Assembly: GCA_947629095.1 (NCBI GenBank)
Contig: CANRCK010000001.1
Location: 1 to 64,000 of the forward strand
Direction: 5' to 3'
Length of the DNA stretch: 64,000 nt
Source: an uncultured Clostridia bacterium
GTDB lineage: Bacteria; Bacillota; Clostridia; Christensenellales; Borkfalkiaceae
Shown here: positions 35,195 to 44,486 of the stretch, one piece after another
How the letters are laid out: every line of letters starts with the position of its first letter
Numbering within the stretch: the first letter of the stretch is position 1
Translations under genes and position numbers: made by a program
Notes under the pieces: generated by a model
What the model saw: only the letters and a program-made list of their open reading frames with translations
Database searches by the model: none
What the model was told of the DNA's origin: nothing

Positions 35195-35200
35195 TCGGGT

Positions 35201-36364
35201 ATGGGTTATTCGGTATATTTAAAAAAGAATGAAGAAAAAAGAATTATCGGCGGTCACAGCTGGGTATATGCAAACGAAGTTGCAAGAACGGAAGGTAAAG
35301 ACAAAAACGGAAGCCTTGCCTCGGTTTTTGCTTCGGACGGAAGATTTATTGGCAAGGGCTATATTAACCATGCGTCTAAAATATTGGTGCGCATATTTAT
35401 CCGCAACGACGAAACGGACGACAGAGCTTTTTATCTAAAAAAAATACGCGAAGCAAACGATTATCGCCTCAGGCTGGGATATTCAAACTGTTACAGAATG
35501 GTATTTGCGGAGGCTGACGGACTGCCCGCGCTGATCATTGATAAATACGGCGACTATCTCGTTATGCAGTGTCTCTCGCTCGGCATCGATATGAGGAAAG
35601 CAATGATATGCGATTGCCTTATTGAACTTTTCAGCCCAAAGGGAATTTACGAGCGGAGCGACGTTGCCGTGAGAAAAAAAGAGGGGCTTGCCGAGGTTAA
35701 GGGACTGTTATACGGCGAAGTTCCCGACTATTGTGAAATATGCGAAAACGGCATAAAAATGCTTGTGGACGTAAAAAACGGACAAAAAACGGGCTACTTT
35801 TTGGACCAAAAAGAAAACAGACTTGCGGCAAGGAGATATGCAAAAGGCGAAGTTTTGGACTGCTTTTGCAACAGCGGAGGATTTTCGCTGAATGCCGCAA
35901 CCGTTGCACAAAAAGTTATTGCGTGTGATATATCGGAGCTTGCATTAAAAAACGTGCGCGATAACGCGGAGTTGAACGGGTTTATCAATATCGAAACGCT
36001 GTGCGGCGACGTGTTCGATACCCTGCGCGCTTTCAAAAAAGAAAAACGGCAATTCGATACTATAATTCTGGATCCTCCCGCCTTCTGCAAAACAGCCGAC
36101 GAGGTGCGGGACGCTTACCGAGGCTATAAGGACATAAACCTTACGGCTATGAAAATTGTTAAGAGCGGCGGATTTTTGATAACCTGCTCCTGCTCGCACT
36201 ATATGACCGCAAATCTGTTTGAAAAAGCATTGCAGGAAGCCGCGCGTGAAAGCGGGCGGCAGGTGCGTTGCGTTGAAATAAAATCACAGGCACCCGACCA
36301 CCCAGCCGCACTCGGCGCCGAAGAGACAAGCTATTTAAAGTTCTACGTTTTGAATATAATTTAG
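35201..36364 (+). CDS. 23S rRNA m5C methyltransferase, RlmI family
   Basis: 387 aa: N-terminal PUA-like domain (about 1-75: HSWVYANEV), a middle RlmI-type domain (FAEADGLPALIIDKYGDYLVMQ) and a SAM-dependent methyltransferase domain. The latter has GYFLDQKENR, the SAM loop VLDCFCNSGGFSLNA, DPPAFCKT (motif IV) and a Cys-containing ITCSCSHYM. The E. coli homologue RlmI makes m5C1962 in 23S rRNA; the position used here is inferred. No SD; leaderless start predicted. It is divergent from the ABC exporter. Confidence 0.93.
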   Translation: MGYSVYLKKNEEKRIIGGHSWVYANEVARTEGKDKNGSLASVFASDGRFIGKGYINHASKILVRIFIRNDETDDRAFYLKKIREANDYRLRLGYSNCYRMVFAEADGLPALIIDKYGDYLVMQCLSLGIDMRKAMICDCLIELFSPKGIYERSDVAVRKKEGLAEVKGLLYGEVPDYCEICENGIKMLVDVKNGQKTGYFLDQKENRLAARRYAKGEVLDCFCNSGGFSLNAATVAQKVIACDISELALKNVRDNAELNGFINIETLCGDVFDTLRAFKKEKRQFDTIILDPPAFCKTADEVRDAYRGYKDINLTAMKIVKSGGFLITCSCSHYMTANLFEKALQEAARESGRQVRCVEIKSQAPDHPAALGAEETSYLKFYVLNII

Positions 36365-36429
36365 CGCAAATCCCCAGCAAACAGTGTATTTATGTGTGAC
36401 ATAGTACTATATAAACACATTAAAATTGC

Positions 36430-36460
36430 AAAAAGCCGCGGCAATGCCGCGGCTTTTTAT
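36430..36460. terminator. bidirectional terminator
   Basis: AAAAAGCCGCGGC / GCCGCGGCTTTTT with a 3-nt loop, between the methyltransferase gene and the convergent serS. Confidence 0.95.
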
Positions 36461-36477
36461 TATGGATTTTTACATTT

Positions 36478-37767
36478 TTATTTAACAGCTATTTTATCTA
36501 TACCGCCCATATACTTGCGTAAAGGCTCGGGAATATAAACGCTGCCGTCCGCCTGAAGATGATTTTCAAGGAAGGCAATAAGCATTCTGGGGGGCGCCAC
36601 CACTGTGTTATTCAAGGTGTGCGCATACTCGTTTTTGCCGGTCTTTTCATTTTTGTATTTGATGCCCAGACGGCGCGCCTGCGCGTCGGTAAGATTTGAG
36701 CAGCTACCCACTTCAAAGTACTTGCCCTGCCTTGGACTCCACGCCTCCACATCGCAGCTCTTATACTTTAAATCGGCTAAATCGCCCGAGCAACAGATGA
36801 GCTGGCGAACGGGGATTTCGAGAGATACGAAAAGCTCTACGGTGTAGCGCCACATTTTTTCATACCACTCGTCACTCTGCTCGGGTTTGCAGATGACTAT
36901 CATTTCCTGCTTTTCGAACTGGTGAATGCGGTAAATGCCGCGCTCCTCTATGCCGTGCGCGCCCTTCTCCTTTCTGAAACAAGGGGAATATGACGTTAGC
37001 GTGAGAGGCAGGGAGCTTTCCGGAATCGTCTGCCCCATAAATCTGCCTATCATAGAGTGCTCGGAGGTACCTATAAGATACAGGTCTTCGCCCTCTATCT
37101 TATACATCATTCCGTCCATCTCTTCAAAGGACATAACGCCCGAAACAACGTCGCTTCTGATCATAAAAGGCGGTATGCAGTAAGTGAACCCCTTGTCTAT
37201 CATAAAGTCACGGGCATAAGTCAAAATGGCGGAATGAAGCCGCGCAATATCGCCCGTCAAATAATAGAATCCGTTTCCGCTTGTGCGCCTTGCGCTGTCG
37301 AGGTCGATGCCGTTGAGTCTTTCGAGGATATCTACATGGTAGGGAACCTCAAAAGGCTTGGGTTCTGCCTTTAAAAATACTTCGCCCTGAACATTTTCGC
37401 CGTCGTCCTTGCCGATTGGAACGTCGTCCGCAATGATATTGGGGATAGAGCACAGCGCCTTTTTTAAGACCACCTCTATTTCGGAGCTCTCCTTCTCTAT
37501 TTCGGCAACGCGGTCGTTATTGGCTTTGGAAGCCTCCTTTGCCGCCTCCGCCTCTTCCTTTTTACCCTCACGCATGAGCGAACCTATGGATTTTGCAAAC
37601 TTGTTGCGGTCGGCGCGGCGGCTGTCGCCCTCCTGCTGGAGTTCGCGGCGCTTTTTATCGAGTTCCAACACTTCGTCCACGAGGGGAAGCTTGTGGAACT
37701 GAAACTTCTTTTTGATGTTCTCCCGAACGGCGTCGGGATTTTCACGTATAAAATTGATGTCTAACAT
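36478..37767 (-). CDS. serS: seryl-tRNA synthetase
   Basis: Charges tRNA-Ser. The 429 aa protein has the N-terminal coiled-coil arm (about 1-115) that grips the long variable arm of tRNA-Ser. The class II core follows: TSEHSMIGRF, motif 2 CFRKEKGAHGIEERGIYRIH, and motif 3 near APPRMLIAFLEN. No T-box leader is present. ATG 37767 has no SD and the promoter -10 box ends 7 nt upstream, so this essential gene is predicted to have a leaderless mRNA. It is divergent from a P-type ATPase gene. Confidence 0.97.
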   Translation of the reverse strand: MLDINFIRENPDAVRENIKKKFQFHKLPLVDEVLELDKKRRELQQEGDSRRADRNKFAKSIGSLMREGKKEEAEAAKEASKANNDRVAEIEKESSEIEVVLKKALCSIPNIIADDVPIGKDDGENVQGEVFLKAEPKPFEVPYHVDILERLNGIDLDSARRTSGNGFYYLTGDIARLHSAILTYARDFMIDKGFTYCIPPFMIRSDVVSGVMSFEEMDGMMYKIEGEDLYLIGTSEHSMIGRFMGQTIPESSLPLTLTSYSPCFRKEKGAHGIEERGIYRIHQFEKQEMIVICKPEQSDEWYEKMWRYTVELFVSLEIPVRQLICCSGDLADLKYKSCDVEAWSPRQGKYFEVGSCSNLTDAQARRLGIKYKNEKTGKNEYAHTLNNTVVAPPRMLIAFLENHLQADGSVYIPEPLRKYMGGIDKIAVK

Positions 37768-37774
37768 ATTTCTA

Positions 37775-37803
37775 ATTATAATTCAAAATTTTTCCAAATG
37801 CAA
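37775..37803 (-). promoter_or_regulatory. serS promoter abutting the start codon
   Basis: TTGCAT (37798-37803) and TATAAT (37775-37780) on the minus strand, 17-bp spacing. The -10 box ends 7 nt before ATG 37767. Confidence 0.85.
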
Positions 37804-37822
37804 TTAATTTATTCTCAATATC

Positions 37823-37851
37823 TTGAAAATCGCTATTTTTTGTGTTATAAT
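37823..37851 (+). promoter_or_regulatory. P-type ATPase promoter
   Basis: TTGAAA (37823-37828) and TATAAT (37846-37851), 17-bp spacing. The leader is only about 8 nt and has no SD. Confidence 0.82.
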
Positions 37852-37865
37852 ATGATTTAAGTATT

Positions 37866-40517
37866 ATGAGTAAAATATTTTTCAGAAGCCAAGATAAAAA
37901 ATCCGAAAAAAATGAAGCCGTAACCGAGGAAACCGCGGCAAGCGACAGCGTTCAGACTACTATTTTTCCTTCGGAGGAATTTACCGCGACCGAAGCCGAG
38001 CCAGCCGGGCAGGAGACCGTTGACAAGGAAAAAATCATTAAGTACTTTAAACGCCACCCCGGGAAGCAGATTAACTCCAAGGTTGAACGTTTTTCTCCAA
38101 AACTCAATATGGGACTAACCGCCGCGCAGGTGGAAACTAGGTTCGGTCAATTTTTATTCAACACGACCAATAAACAGTACTCCCGTTCCTATGCAAGCAT
38201 TTTTGTAGGGAATATTTGCACGTTTTTCAATCTCCTCTGCCTGCTTGCGGGAATAGCCTTAATACTTGCTCACACTCAAGGTATTTCAAACTACCTTGTG
38301 CTGGTTATAACCACGTTAAATATTGCAATAGGCATATTTCAGGAAATCCGTTCCAAACGCTCCATAGATAAGCTTGCCATTCTTGCCACGAGCACGGTGA
38401 AAGTTGTTCGTGACGGAGAAATTATGGACGTGCCGACCAAAGAAATAGTTTTGGACGACATAATAATCCTTGAAACGGGAAACCAGGTGCCTGCCGACTG
38501 TATTCTTGCCGAAGGCTCGGTTGAAGTTAACGAAAGTCTTTTAACAGGCGAAAGCATTGCCATTAAAAAGTCAATAGGCGACACGCTGTATGCGGGCAGC
38601 TTTATTGCGAGCGGAAGCGGAAAATTCAGGGTTGACAAGGTGGGCAAGGACACCTATCTTGAAAAGCTGACCGCGAAGGCAAAAAAATATAAGCGACCCA
38701 ACTCCGAGCTTATGAACTCCACAAAGCTCATAATAAAGTGCATTACAATACTTATTATACCTATAGCAATAGGGAGTTTTTTGATTGCTTTGCACAATCC
38801 CGTGCCCGATGAGGCGTGGATATTCCCCGCAGAAGTAAATTCTGCGTTAAAGCGCACCTGTACGGTGGTTATAGGTATGATTCCTTCTGGAATGTTGCTT
38901 TTGACTTCGGTTGCCCTTGCCATGGGTATTTTGAGATTGACAAAGAGCCGCACTCTCGTGCAGGATATGTACTCTTTGGAGATGCTGGCAAGGGTCAACG
39001 TGCTCTGCCTCGACAAAACGGGCACCATAACAGACGGCAGAATGAGGATAAACGACTGCGTGATTTTGAACAGCGTGGGCGATTTATCCTTAAACGACAT
39101 AATGGGAAGTATGCTTGCCAGCCTGCAGGACAACAACCAGACGGCAATTGCTCTCTATAATCACTTCGGATACAGCGATAAATTGACGCCGGTCACCAAA
39201 ATAAATTTCTCTTCAAAGCGGAAGCTTTCGGCGGTTACTTTTGACGAAGTGGGAACTTTTGTGATGGGAGCGCCCGAGTTTGTTCTTAAACCCTATCCCG
39301 CAAAGGTTGAAAGGATAGTAAAACAGTACGCGCAAATGGGATTGAGGGTACTTGTCGTGGCGCACTCCAACTCGCCTATTGTATCCGACAAGCTGCCCTC
39401 CGTTCTTAAACCGATTGCCATAATTTCAATTGCAGACAATATCCGCGACGACGCCATTAATACCATAAAATGGTTTAAAGACAACGACGTGAACGTTAAA
39501 GTTATTTCCGGCGACAACCCCGTAACCGTTGCGGAAGTTGCAAAGCGTGCGGGGATACAGGGCGCGGATAAATTTATTTCGCTTGACGGACTTAACGAAA
39601 AAGAAGTTGAAAACGTTGCCAATAAATATACCGTGTTCGGAAGAGTTTCCCCCGAGCAAAAGGCAATTTTGGTGCGTTCGATAAAAGCTGCGGGAAATAC
39701 AGTTGCAATGACGGGCGACGGCGTAAACGATATTCTGGCTTTGAAAGAAGCCGACTGCGCCGTATCGGTTGCTTCGGGAAGCGAAGCGGCAAGAAACGTA
39801 AGTCACCTCGTGCTAATGGACAATAACTTTAACTCTATGCCGAAAGTTGTTGCAGAGGGCAGACGGGTTATAAACAATATCAAAAATTCTTCGTCGCTCT
39901 ACATAATGAAAACGCTGTTTACGGCGCTGCTTGCGATTATTTGCATTGCAATGGGGCAGCCCTATCTGTTTATGCCGCAGAATATGCTGCTTTTGGAAAC
40001 GGCGATAATTGCGGCACCCTCCTTCTTCCTTTCCCTGCAACCTAACAAAGACAGGGTTCAGGGCAAATTTATTACGCACGTTATGAGCGGCGCAATAACC
40101 GGCGCATTGACGATGATAATATGCGTTATGTCTATGTACACAACATATCACATAAACCACTTTATATATGGAATGGATATGTTTGACCGGTTTTACAGAC
40201 CGATGTGTATGCTTGCGCTGACATTCTCGGGCTTTGTTATGGTCTACAGAACGTGCCAGCCCCTGAACGCTTACCGTGCGGTGCTGTGCCTTGTTGTGTT
40301 GGCTATTTGCGTGACGGCGTACTCCGTGCCGCTGATAACGGACTCCCTGTTCTACACGGGCTGGAAAGACCTTGAATGGGACTATGCCTATGTGCTGATA
40401 GTCGTGGTAGTGATAGAGGCGGCGTTCCCCATTTCGGGCTGGCTTATGAAGCTGATGCAGGTAATTATGCCTTCGGCAAACAAACAGCAGTCCAAAGCGC
40501 AAAAGACTTTTAATTGA
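37866..40517 (+). CDS. P-type cation-transporting ATPase, CtpE-like
   Basis: 883 aa with an acidic, variable 75-residue cytosolic N-terminus, the actuator motif LTGES, the phosphorylation motif CLDKTGTITD (Asp near 385), the hinge TGDGVND (about 616-622), and about ten membrane helices. M4 carries IGMIPSGMLL. The layout fits the P-type ATPase group of mycobacterial CtpE (a calcium transporter) rather than heavy-metal pumps, as there is no CPx motif. The ion is not certain; Ca or Mg is likely. Very short 5' leader. A long hairpin follows the gene. Confidence 0.9.
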   Translation: MSKIFFRSQDKKSEKNEAVTEETAASDSVQTTIFPSEEFTATEAEPAGQETVDKEKIIKYFKRHPGKQINSKVERFSPKLNMGLTAAQVETRFGQFLFNTTNKQYSRSYASIFVGNICTFFNLLCLLAGIALILAHTQGISNYLVLVITTLNIAIGIFQEIRSKRSIDKLAILATSTVKVVRDGEIMDVPTKEIVLDDIIILETGNQVPADCILAEGSVEVNESLLTGESIAIKKSIGDTLYAGSFIASGSGKFRVDKVGKDTYLEKLTAKAKKYKRPNSELMNSTKLIIKCITILIIPIAIGSFLIALHNPVPDEAWIFPAEVNSALKRTCTVVIGMIPSGMLLLTSVALAMGILRLTKSRTLVQDMYSLEMLARVNVLCLDKTGTITDGRMRINDCVILNSVGDLSLNDIMGSMLASLQDNNQTAIALYNHFGYSDKLTPVTKINFSSKRKLSAVTFDEVGTFVMGAPEFVLKPYPAKVERIVKQYAQMGLRVLVVAHSNSPIVSDKLPSVLKPIAIISIADNIRDDAINTIKWFKDNDVNVKVISGDNPVTVAEVAKRAGIQGADKFISLDGLNEKEVENVANKYTVFGRVSPEQKAILVRSIKAAGNTVAMTGDGVNDILALKEADCAVSVASGSEAARNVSHLVLMDNNFNSMPKVVAEGRRVINNIKNSSSLYIMKTLFTALLAIICIAMGQPYLFMPQNMLLLETAIIAAPSFFLSLQPNKDRVQGKFITHVMSGAITGALTMIICVMSMYTTYHINHFIYGMDMFDRFYRPMCMLALTFSGFVMVYRTCQPLNAYRAVLCLVVLAICVTAYSVPLITDSLFYTGWKDLEWDYAYVLIVVVVIEAAFPISGWLMKLMQVIMPSANKQQSKAQKTFN

Positions 40518-40530
40518 TTGAAAATTATCA

Positions 40531-40578
40531 TATAAGCAAGCGCGGCTGCCCTAAATCGGGCAGCCGCGCTTGCTTATA
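40531..40578. terminator. 21-bp perfect hairpin between convergent genes
   Basis: The left arm begins TATAAGCAAGCGCGG and the right arm ends CCGCGCTTGCTTATA. The 21-bp stem is perfect, with loop TAAATC. T-runs are weak, but the position between two convergent genes fits a bidirectional terminator. Confidence 0.85.
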
Positions 40579-40591
40579 TTAAATTCTTTAC

Positions 40592-41815
40592 TTATATAGC
40601 CCAGTTGCCGTCCTTGAAAATTTGTATGCGCTCACCGCTTTCGGTTTCACCTACAATGGACATATCCTTGCTGCCTATCATAAAGTCAACGTGAATCATT
40701 GAGTCGTTTATGCCCGCCTTTTTGCACTCCTCTCCCGTCATATTTTCAAAGCCCTGCAAGGTTTCGTTAAAGCCTCTGCCTACCGCCAAATGGCAGCTTG
40801 CGTTTTCATCGAAAAGAGTATTGTAGAAGAGTATTCCCGTATTGTTTATGGGGCTGTCGTAGGCGATAAGGGCTACTTCGCCGAGCATTGACGCGCCCTC
40901 ATCCATGGCAACCATCTTTTCGAGCACGTCCTGATTCTTTTCGGCGTGCACCTCCACTACCTTGCCGTTTTCAAAACGCATCCAAAAGTTTTCTATAAGC
41001 TTGCCTTGATAGGAAAGCGGTTTTGTAGAGACGACTTTACCCTCAGCGCGCCCCTTCATAGGCGAAGTAAAAACTTCTTCGCTGGGAATGTTGGGGTTGA
41101 ATATTTTTTTACTTAAAGTCCTTTCGCTGCCGCCCACAAATTTACCTTTGGGGTTGAGCCAAACCTTGAAGTCGGTGCCATTGGCGCTCTTGTATTCGAG
41201 GCTTGCAAGTTTAAAGCCGTTTAAAAGTTCGCAATGCTTTGCAAGCTCGGCGTTGTGCTTTTCCCACGCCGCCACGGGGTCGTCGTCCACACGGGCGGTT
41301 AAAAGTATTGCCTCCCACAGCTTTTCCACAGCCTCGTCAATGGGCAACCCTGGGAAAATTTTATGCGCCCACTCCTTGCCCGGAACAGCGGCTATACACC
41401 ACTGATATTTGTTTTCGAGAGCCTCGCGATAAGGCTTGATTATGGGGAAGCGGTTGATATTCGACTGTGATATTTTTTCGTTATCTACACCCGTCAAACC
41501 GTCGGGGTCATCGGAATCTATCCAAAGCATACAGGGAAGCTTATCAACCTTGTGCTGCCACTGCGCTTTTTCTACATCGTTCACCTCGGACAGGGATTCA
41601 AGCGTTCTGTAAGTGTAGTTTAATTTAGCGAGAGGCATGTGTACCCACTCCACTTTCACGCGCGAAGCCCCGCGCTTGTAGCACTCTTCAACAACCGTCA
41701 TAACAAATTCGGGCTGGTCCAGCCCCGCCTGAATTATAACCTCCTGCCCCTCCTGAACATTAATTCCGGATTTTACAAGCAATTCGGCATATTTTTGTAA
41801 TCTTTCTTTCTGCAT
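40592..41815 (-). CDS. M29-family metallo-aminopeptidase
   Basis: Predicted 407 aa from ATG 41815, with SD AAGGTG upstream; the in-frame GTG at 41824 belongs to the SD itself. It belongs to the thermophilic aminopeptidase family (AmpS/PepS/aminopeptidase T): metal-site residues lie in GEVALIAYDSPIN, the His of CHLAVGRGF and the C-terminal HVDFMIGSKDMSIVG. It removes N-terminal residues from peptides in the cytosol. It is monocistronic. A 14-bp palindrome TTAAAGTACTTTAA (41859-41872) lies upstream and may be an operator. Confidence 0.93.
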   Translation of the reverse strand: MQKERLQKYAELLVKSGINVQEGQEVIIQAGLDQPEFVMTVVEECYKRGASRVKVEWVHMPLAKLNYTYRTLESLSEVNDVEKAQWQHKVDKLPCMLWIDSDDPDGLTGVDNEKISQSNINRFPIIKPYREALENKYQWCIAAVPGKEWAHKIFPGLPIDEAVEKLWEAILLTARVDDDPVAAWEKHNAELAKHCELLNGFKLASLEYKSANGTDFKVWLNPKGKFVGGSERTLSKKIFNPNIPSEEVFTSPMKGRAEGKVVSTKPLSYQGKLIENFWMRFENGKVVEVHAEKNQDVLEKMVAMDEGASMLGEVALIAYDSPINNTGILFYNTLFDENASCHLAVGRGFNETLQGFENMTGEECKKAGINDSMIHVDFMIGSKDMSIVGETESGERIQIFKDGNWAI

Positions 41816-41914
41816 TAAACTCACCTTCTTAATTATTCCATATTATTTGTAAACGGGTTTAAAGTACTTTAAGCCGATTTTATGCAACTTTTTTGAATAA
41901 ATTCAAAATTTTCC

Positions 41915-42856
41915 TCACTTTTTTCTGTTAGAAAGCACCACTATGGAAATATACGCCGCCAAAAGCACGGCGCAGGCGCCGAGAAGAATTATAAACATTG
42001 CCCATACGGGTATTTGCGTTCCGCCCTCATAGACGACTTTATTGAACGCGCCGCCAAAGGTTAAATTGCAGTCAAAACCATCTTTGAGCGCCTCTGTTCC
42101 CGCGGCAGGCAATCCAAGTTCGGTAAGCTTGTTTACATAGCCGGACATAAAATGATTTCTTAAAATTCCTACGCTGTACGTGCCCGGCAGGCAGCAAATG
42201 ACGTTGCGCATTCCGTCGGCAAATTGGGAAAGGGGCATATATGCGCCGCAGATAAAGCCGTACATACCCGAAACGAGCGTTGAAATTGCCGAAAGCGCGC
42301 CCTGCGTGGAGACAAAGCTCTCCACAACGCCCGCAACCAAAGCGCCGAACAGCACGCAGCATAAAATATCAAGCAAAATCAGCAGAACGTCGGTAAATGA
42401 CAAATACCAGCCGACGACGGCGAGATAAATAAATCCCACTGAAAGTACGGCAAGCTCCACTATAAGCGTAACAGTAAAATTAGCTATAAAATAACTTATG
42501 GAAAGAGTGGTGCGCTTTACGGGCGCAATTAAAAAATCGTTGAGGCTGTTTTCTATTTTATCGTTTACCATTACGGCGTTTGAGCAAATGGCAACCGTTA
42601 CCGCGCTCACGGCAAGAATGGACGAAAGCAACCAGCTCCCCGCAAGTCCCTCCAGAACCCGTTGTTCGGCAAGTTGAAAGCCGAACGCTGCAAAAATTTG
42701 CTTAAAAATATCCAGATATACCCCGCGCAGGAAAGTTATGAAGAGCACAAGCAAAATCATCGGCGTTATAAGCGACACAAAAAACAGAAATTTATCCTTG
42801 AAATAACACTTCATATTGCGGCTGACGAGCGCGCATAATTTTTTAAATTCCGTCAT
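41915..42856 (-). CDS. ABC-2 type transporter permease
   Basis: 313 aa with six predicted membrane helices. It has an N-terminal cytosolic helix, a long extracytoplasmic loop after TM1, and the ABC-2 core (SLNDFLIAPVKRTTLSISYFI; SGMYGFICGAYMPLSQF). It is the membrane half of an exporter with the ATPase encoded 5 bp upstream, under a TetR regulator. The substrate is unknown; such systems often export drugs, lipids or polysaccharide. No clear intrinsic terminator follows; an AT-only hairpin is at 41891-41908. Confidence 0.92.
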   Translation of the reverse strand: MTEFKKLCALVSRNMKCYFKDKFLFFVSLITPMILLVLFITFLRGVYLDIFKQIFAAFGFQLAEQRVLEGLAGSWLLSSILAVSAVTVAICSNAVMVNDKIENSLNDFLIAPVKRTTLSISYFIANFTVTLIVELAVLSVGFIYLAVVGWYLSFTDVLLILLDILCCVLFGALVAGVVESFVSTQGALSAISTLVSGMYGFICGAYMPLSQFADGMRNVICCLPGTYSVGILRNHFMSGYVNKLTELGLPAAGTEALKDGFDCNLTFGGAFNKVVYEGGTQIPVWAMFIILLGACAVLLAAYISIVVLSNRKK

Positions 42857-42861
42857 TTTGG

Positions 42862-43770
42862 CTATGCCTCCCTTATATCCTTGCCCGTGATATTTAAAAA
42901 TACGTTGTCCATATTTCCCTTTAACACCTCAAAATCTTCAAATAGCTGCGGATAGCTGCATATATATTTGGTTATTTGGCTTGTGCCTTTGACTTCCACT
43001 TCCAAAAAATCGCGCTCCCGCTTTACTGCATACCCCAAATGTGCAAACAAATCTTCGGCTTCGTTTAAACGGCTGTAAAAACGTATAAAATCGGCGGCAT
43101 AATTATTTTTTAAATCGTGTGGCGTGCCCTCGGCAACCTTCCTGCCGCCGTCGATTATAACCACATAGTCTGCAACGGCAGCTTCCTCCATATAATGTGT
43201 GGTGAGCAGAACGGTTAACTCCCGCTCCCTGCGGTATTTTTCTATTACGTTCCAAACAGTTCGTCGGGTCTTGGGGTCAAGCCCCGTAGTCGGCTCGTCC
43301 AGAATGAGAAGCTCCGGGTCGTTGACGAGGGCGCGGGCGATATCTATGCGACGCTTTTGACCGCCGGAAAGCTTGATAAGCGGACGGTTGATAATTTCGC
43401 CCAGGTCCAGAAGCTCGGTGAGCTCTTCAAGCTTCTTTTTGAAATTTTGTCCGAAAATACCGTACGCAGCGGCGCGGCTTTTGAGGTTATCGATGGCGGA
43501 CAGGCGTTTATCCAAAACCGAGTTCTGAAAAACTATGCCTATTTTTTGCTTGATCAAAGCGGCGTTGCCGTCGATATCCTCTCCGCACACTTTAACGGTG
43601 CCGCCGTCGCGCTTAAGCACTGTGCTTATAATGTTTATCGTGGTGGACTTGCCCGCACCGTTTTCGCCGAGAAACGCAAAGAGTTCGCCCTCCCGCACGG
43701 CAAACGAAAGGTTGTCAACCGCTTTTACTTCCTTAAACGACTTTGTGAGGTTGTTGATTTCTATTATCAT
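42862..43770 (-). CDS. ABC transporter ATPase (DrrA/CcmA type)
   Basis: 302 aa with Walker A GENGAGKST, Q-loop region IGIVFQNSVLD, signature LSGGQKRRID, Walker B LLILDEPTTGLDP and switch His in LLTTHYMEEA. The C-terminal domain of about 80 residues is typical of drug-export ATPases. SD AAGGAG. It is the middle gene of a TetR-ATPase-permease operon, 9 bp after the regulator. Confidence 0.95.
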   Translation of the reverse strand: MIIEINNLTKSFKEVKAVDNLSFAVREGELFAFLGENGAGKSTTINIISTVLKRDGGTVKVCGEDIDGNAALIKQKIGIVFQNSVLDKRLSAIDNLKSRAAAYGIFGQNFKKKLEELTELLDLGEIINRPLIKLSGGQKRRIDIARALVNDPELLILDEPTTGLDPKTRRTVWNVIEKYRRERELTVLLTTHYMEEAAVADYVVIIDGGRKVAEGTPHDLKNNYAADFIRFYSRLNEAEDLFAHLGYAVKRERDFLEVEVKGTSQITKYICSYPQLFEDFEVLKGNMDNVFLNITGKDIREA

Positions 43771-43779
43771 AATCTCTCC

Positions 43780-44334
43780 TTAAATCCCCAAACGCTGCTT
43801 TATGCCCATGAAAGCGTCTGTCAGCATTTTACTGACGGTCTCCCAATCCCAATTGAGATAGCCCGTTGCGTACATCGTGGCTATGCCGTGCACCCATACC
43901 CACATATGCGCGTGGAGTTCGCTTGCCTTGCCCTGCGGTATGCCAATTTGCCCCATTATTTTAAAGACTTCGTCGTTAAAATCGGATTGCACGTTTATGG
44001 TTGAAGCGCCGCTTCTGCTCATAAACAGATATTTGAACAGCTGCGGCTCCTCTTTGGCAAAAAGGATATACCCCATACCGGTGGCTTTATAGGGGGGATA
44101 TTTACCCGAGGCGACTTCGCCGTTAATATATCCCTTATAAATTTCCACAATCCGCGCGCCGACCGCGGCTTTAAGCTCTTCAACGCCAGAAAACGAAATG
44201 TAAATTGGCTGTGTTGAACAGTTGCACGCCTTTGCAAGCGAGCGCACGTTAAGCCCCTCCATTCCCTCCTTGCGGACAATGCCGAGGGCGGCTTCAACTA
44301 TGTTCCCTTTTGAGATTATTTTTTTTGCAGTCAT
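43780..44334 (-). CDS. TetR/AcrR-family regulator of the ABC-2 exporter
   Basis: 184 aa. The N-terminal helix-turn-helix (about 8-53: IVEAALGIVRKEGMEGLNVRSLA...IYISF) and the helical ligand domain are TetR-like. It is the first gene of the exporter operon, so it most likely represses itself and the transporter. Two abutting 16-bp palindromes at its promoter are the obvious operators. The ligand is probably a transporter substrate; this is inference. Confidence 0.93.
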   Translation of the reverse strand: MTAKKIISKGNIVEAALGIVRKEGMEGLNVRSLAKACNCSTQPIYISFSGVEELKAAVGARIVEIYKGYINGEVASGKYPPYKATGMGYILFAKEEPQLFKYLFMSRSGASTINVQSDFNDEVFKIMGQIGIPQGKASELHAHMWVWVHGIATMYATGYLNWDWETVSKMLTDAFMGIKQRLGI

Positions 44335-44346
44335 ATAGACCCCATA

Positions 44347-44404
44347 AATAACATTTGTTATTAATAACGATTGTTATTTTATCATTAACAAAAAAATTTG
44401 TCAA
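44347..44404 (-). promoter_or_regulatory. TetR-operon promoter with tandem operators
   Basis: TTGACA (44399-44404) and TAAAAT (44376-44381) on the minus strand, 17-bp spacing. Two identical-arm palindromes, AATAAC-N4-GTTATT, lie head to tail at 44347-44362 and 44363-44378 and cover the start point and the edge of the -10 box. Confidence 0.88.
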
Positions 44405-44426
44405 GAGGTTTTATTAAAAATTTGCA

Positions 44427-44452
44427 GCGGCGCTAAAATTTTTTCGCGCCGC
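44427..44452. repeat. left flanking palindrome of the XRE/membrane protein module
   Basis: Arms GCGGCGC / GCGCCGC with an A/T loop (TAAAATTTTTTC). In inverted orientation it closely matches the palindrome at 47084-47109. There is no T-run directly after the stem on the minus strand, so it is not a standard terminator. Confidence 0.65.
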
Positions 44453-44486
44453 CGCTTTAAAACTTATTCATTTCATTTATAAATTT

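Noticed and set aside
36478-37865. T-box riboswitch upstream of serS
   Set aside because: The whole intergenic region is 98 bp, has no specifier stem or T-box sequence, and the promoter abuts the start codon.
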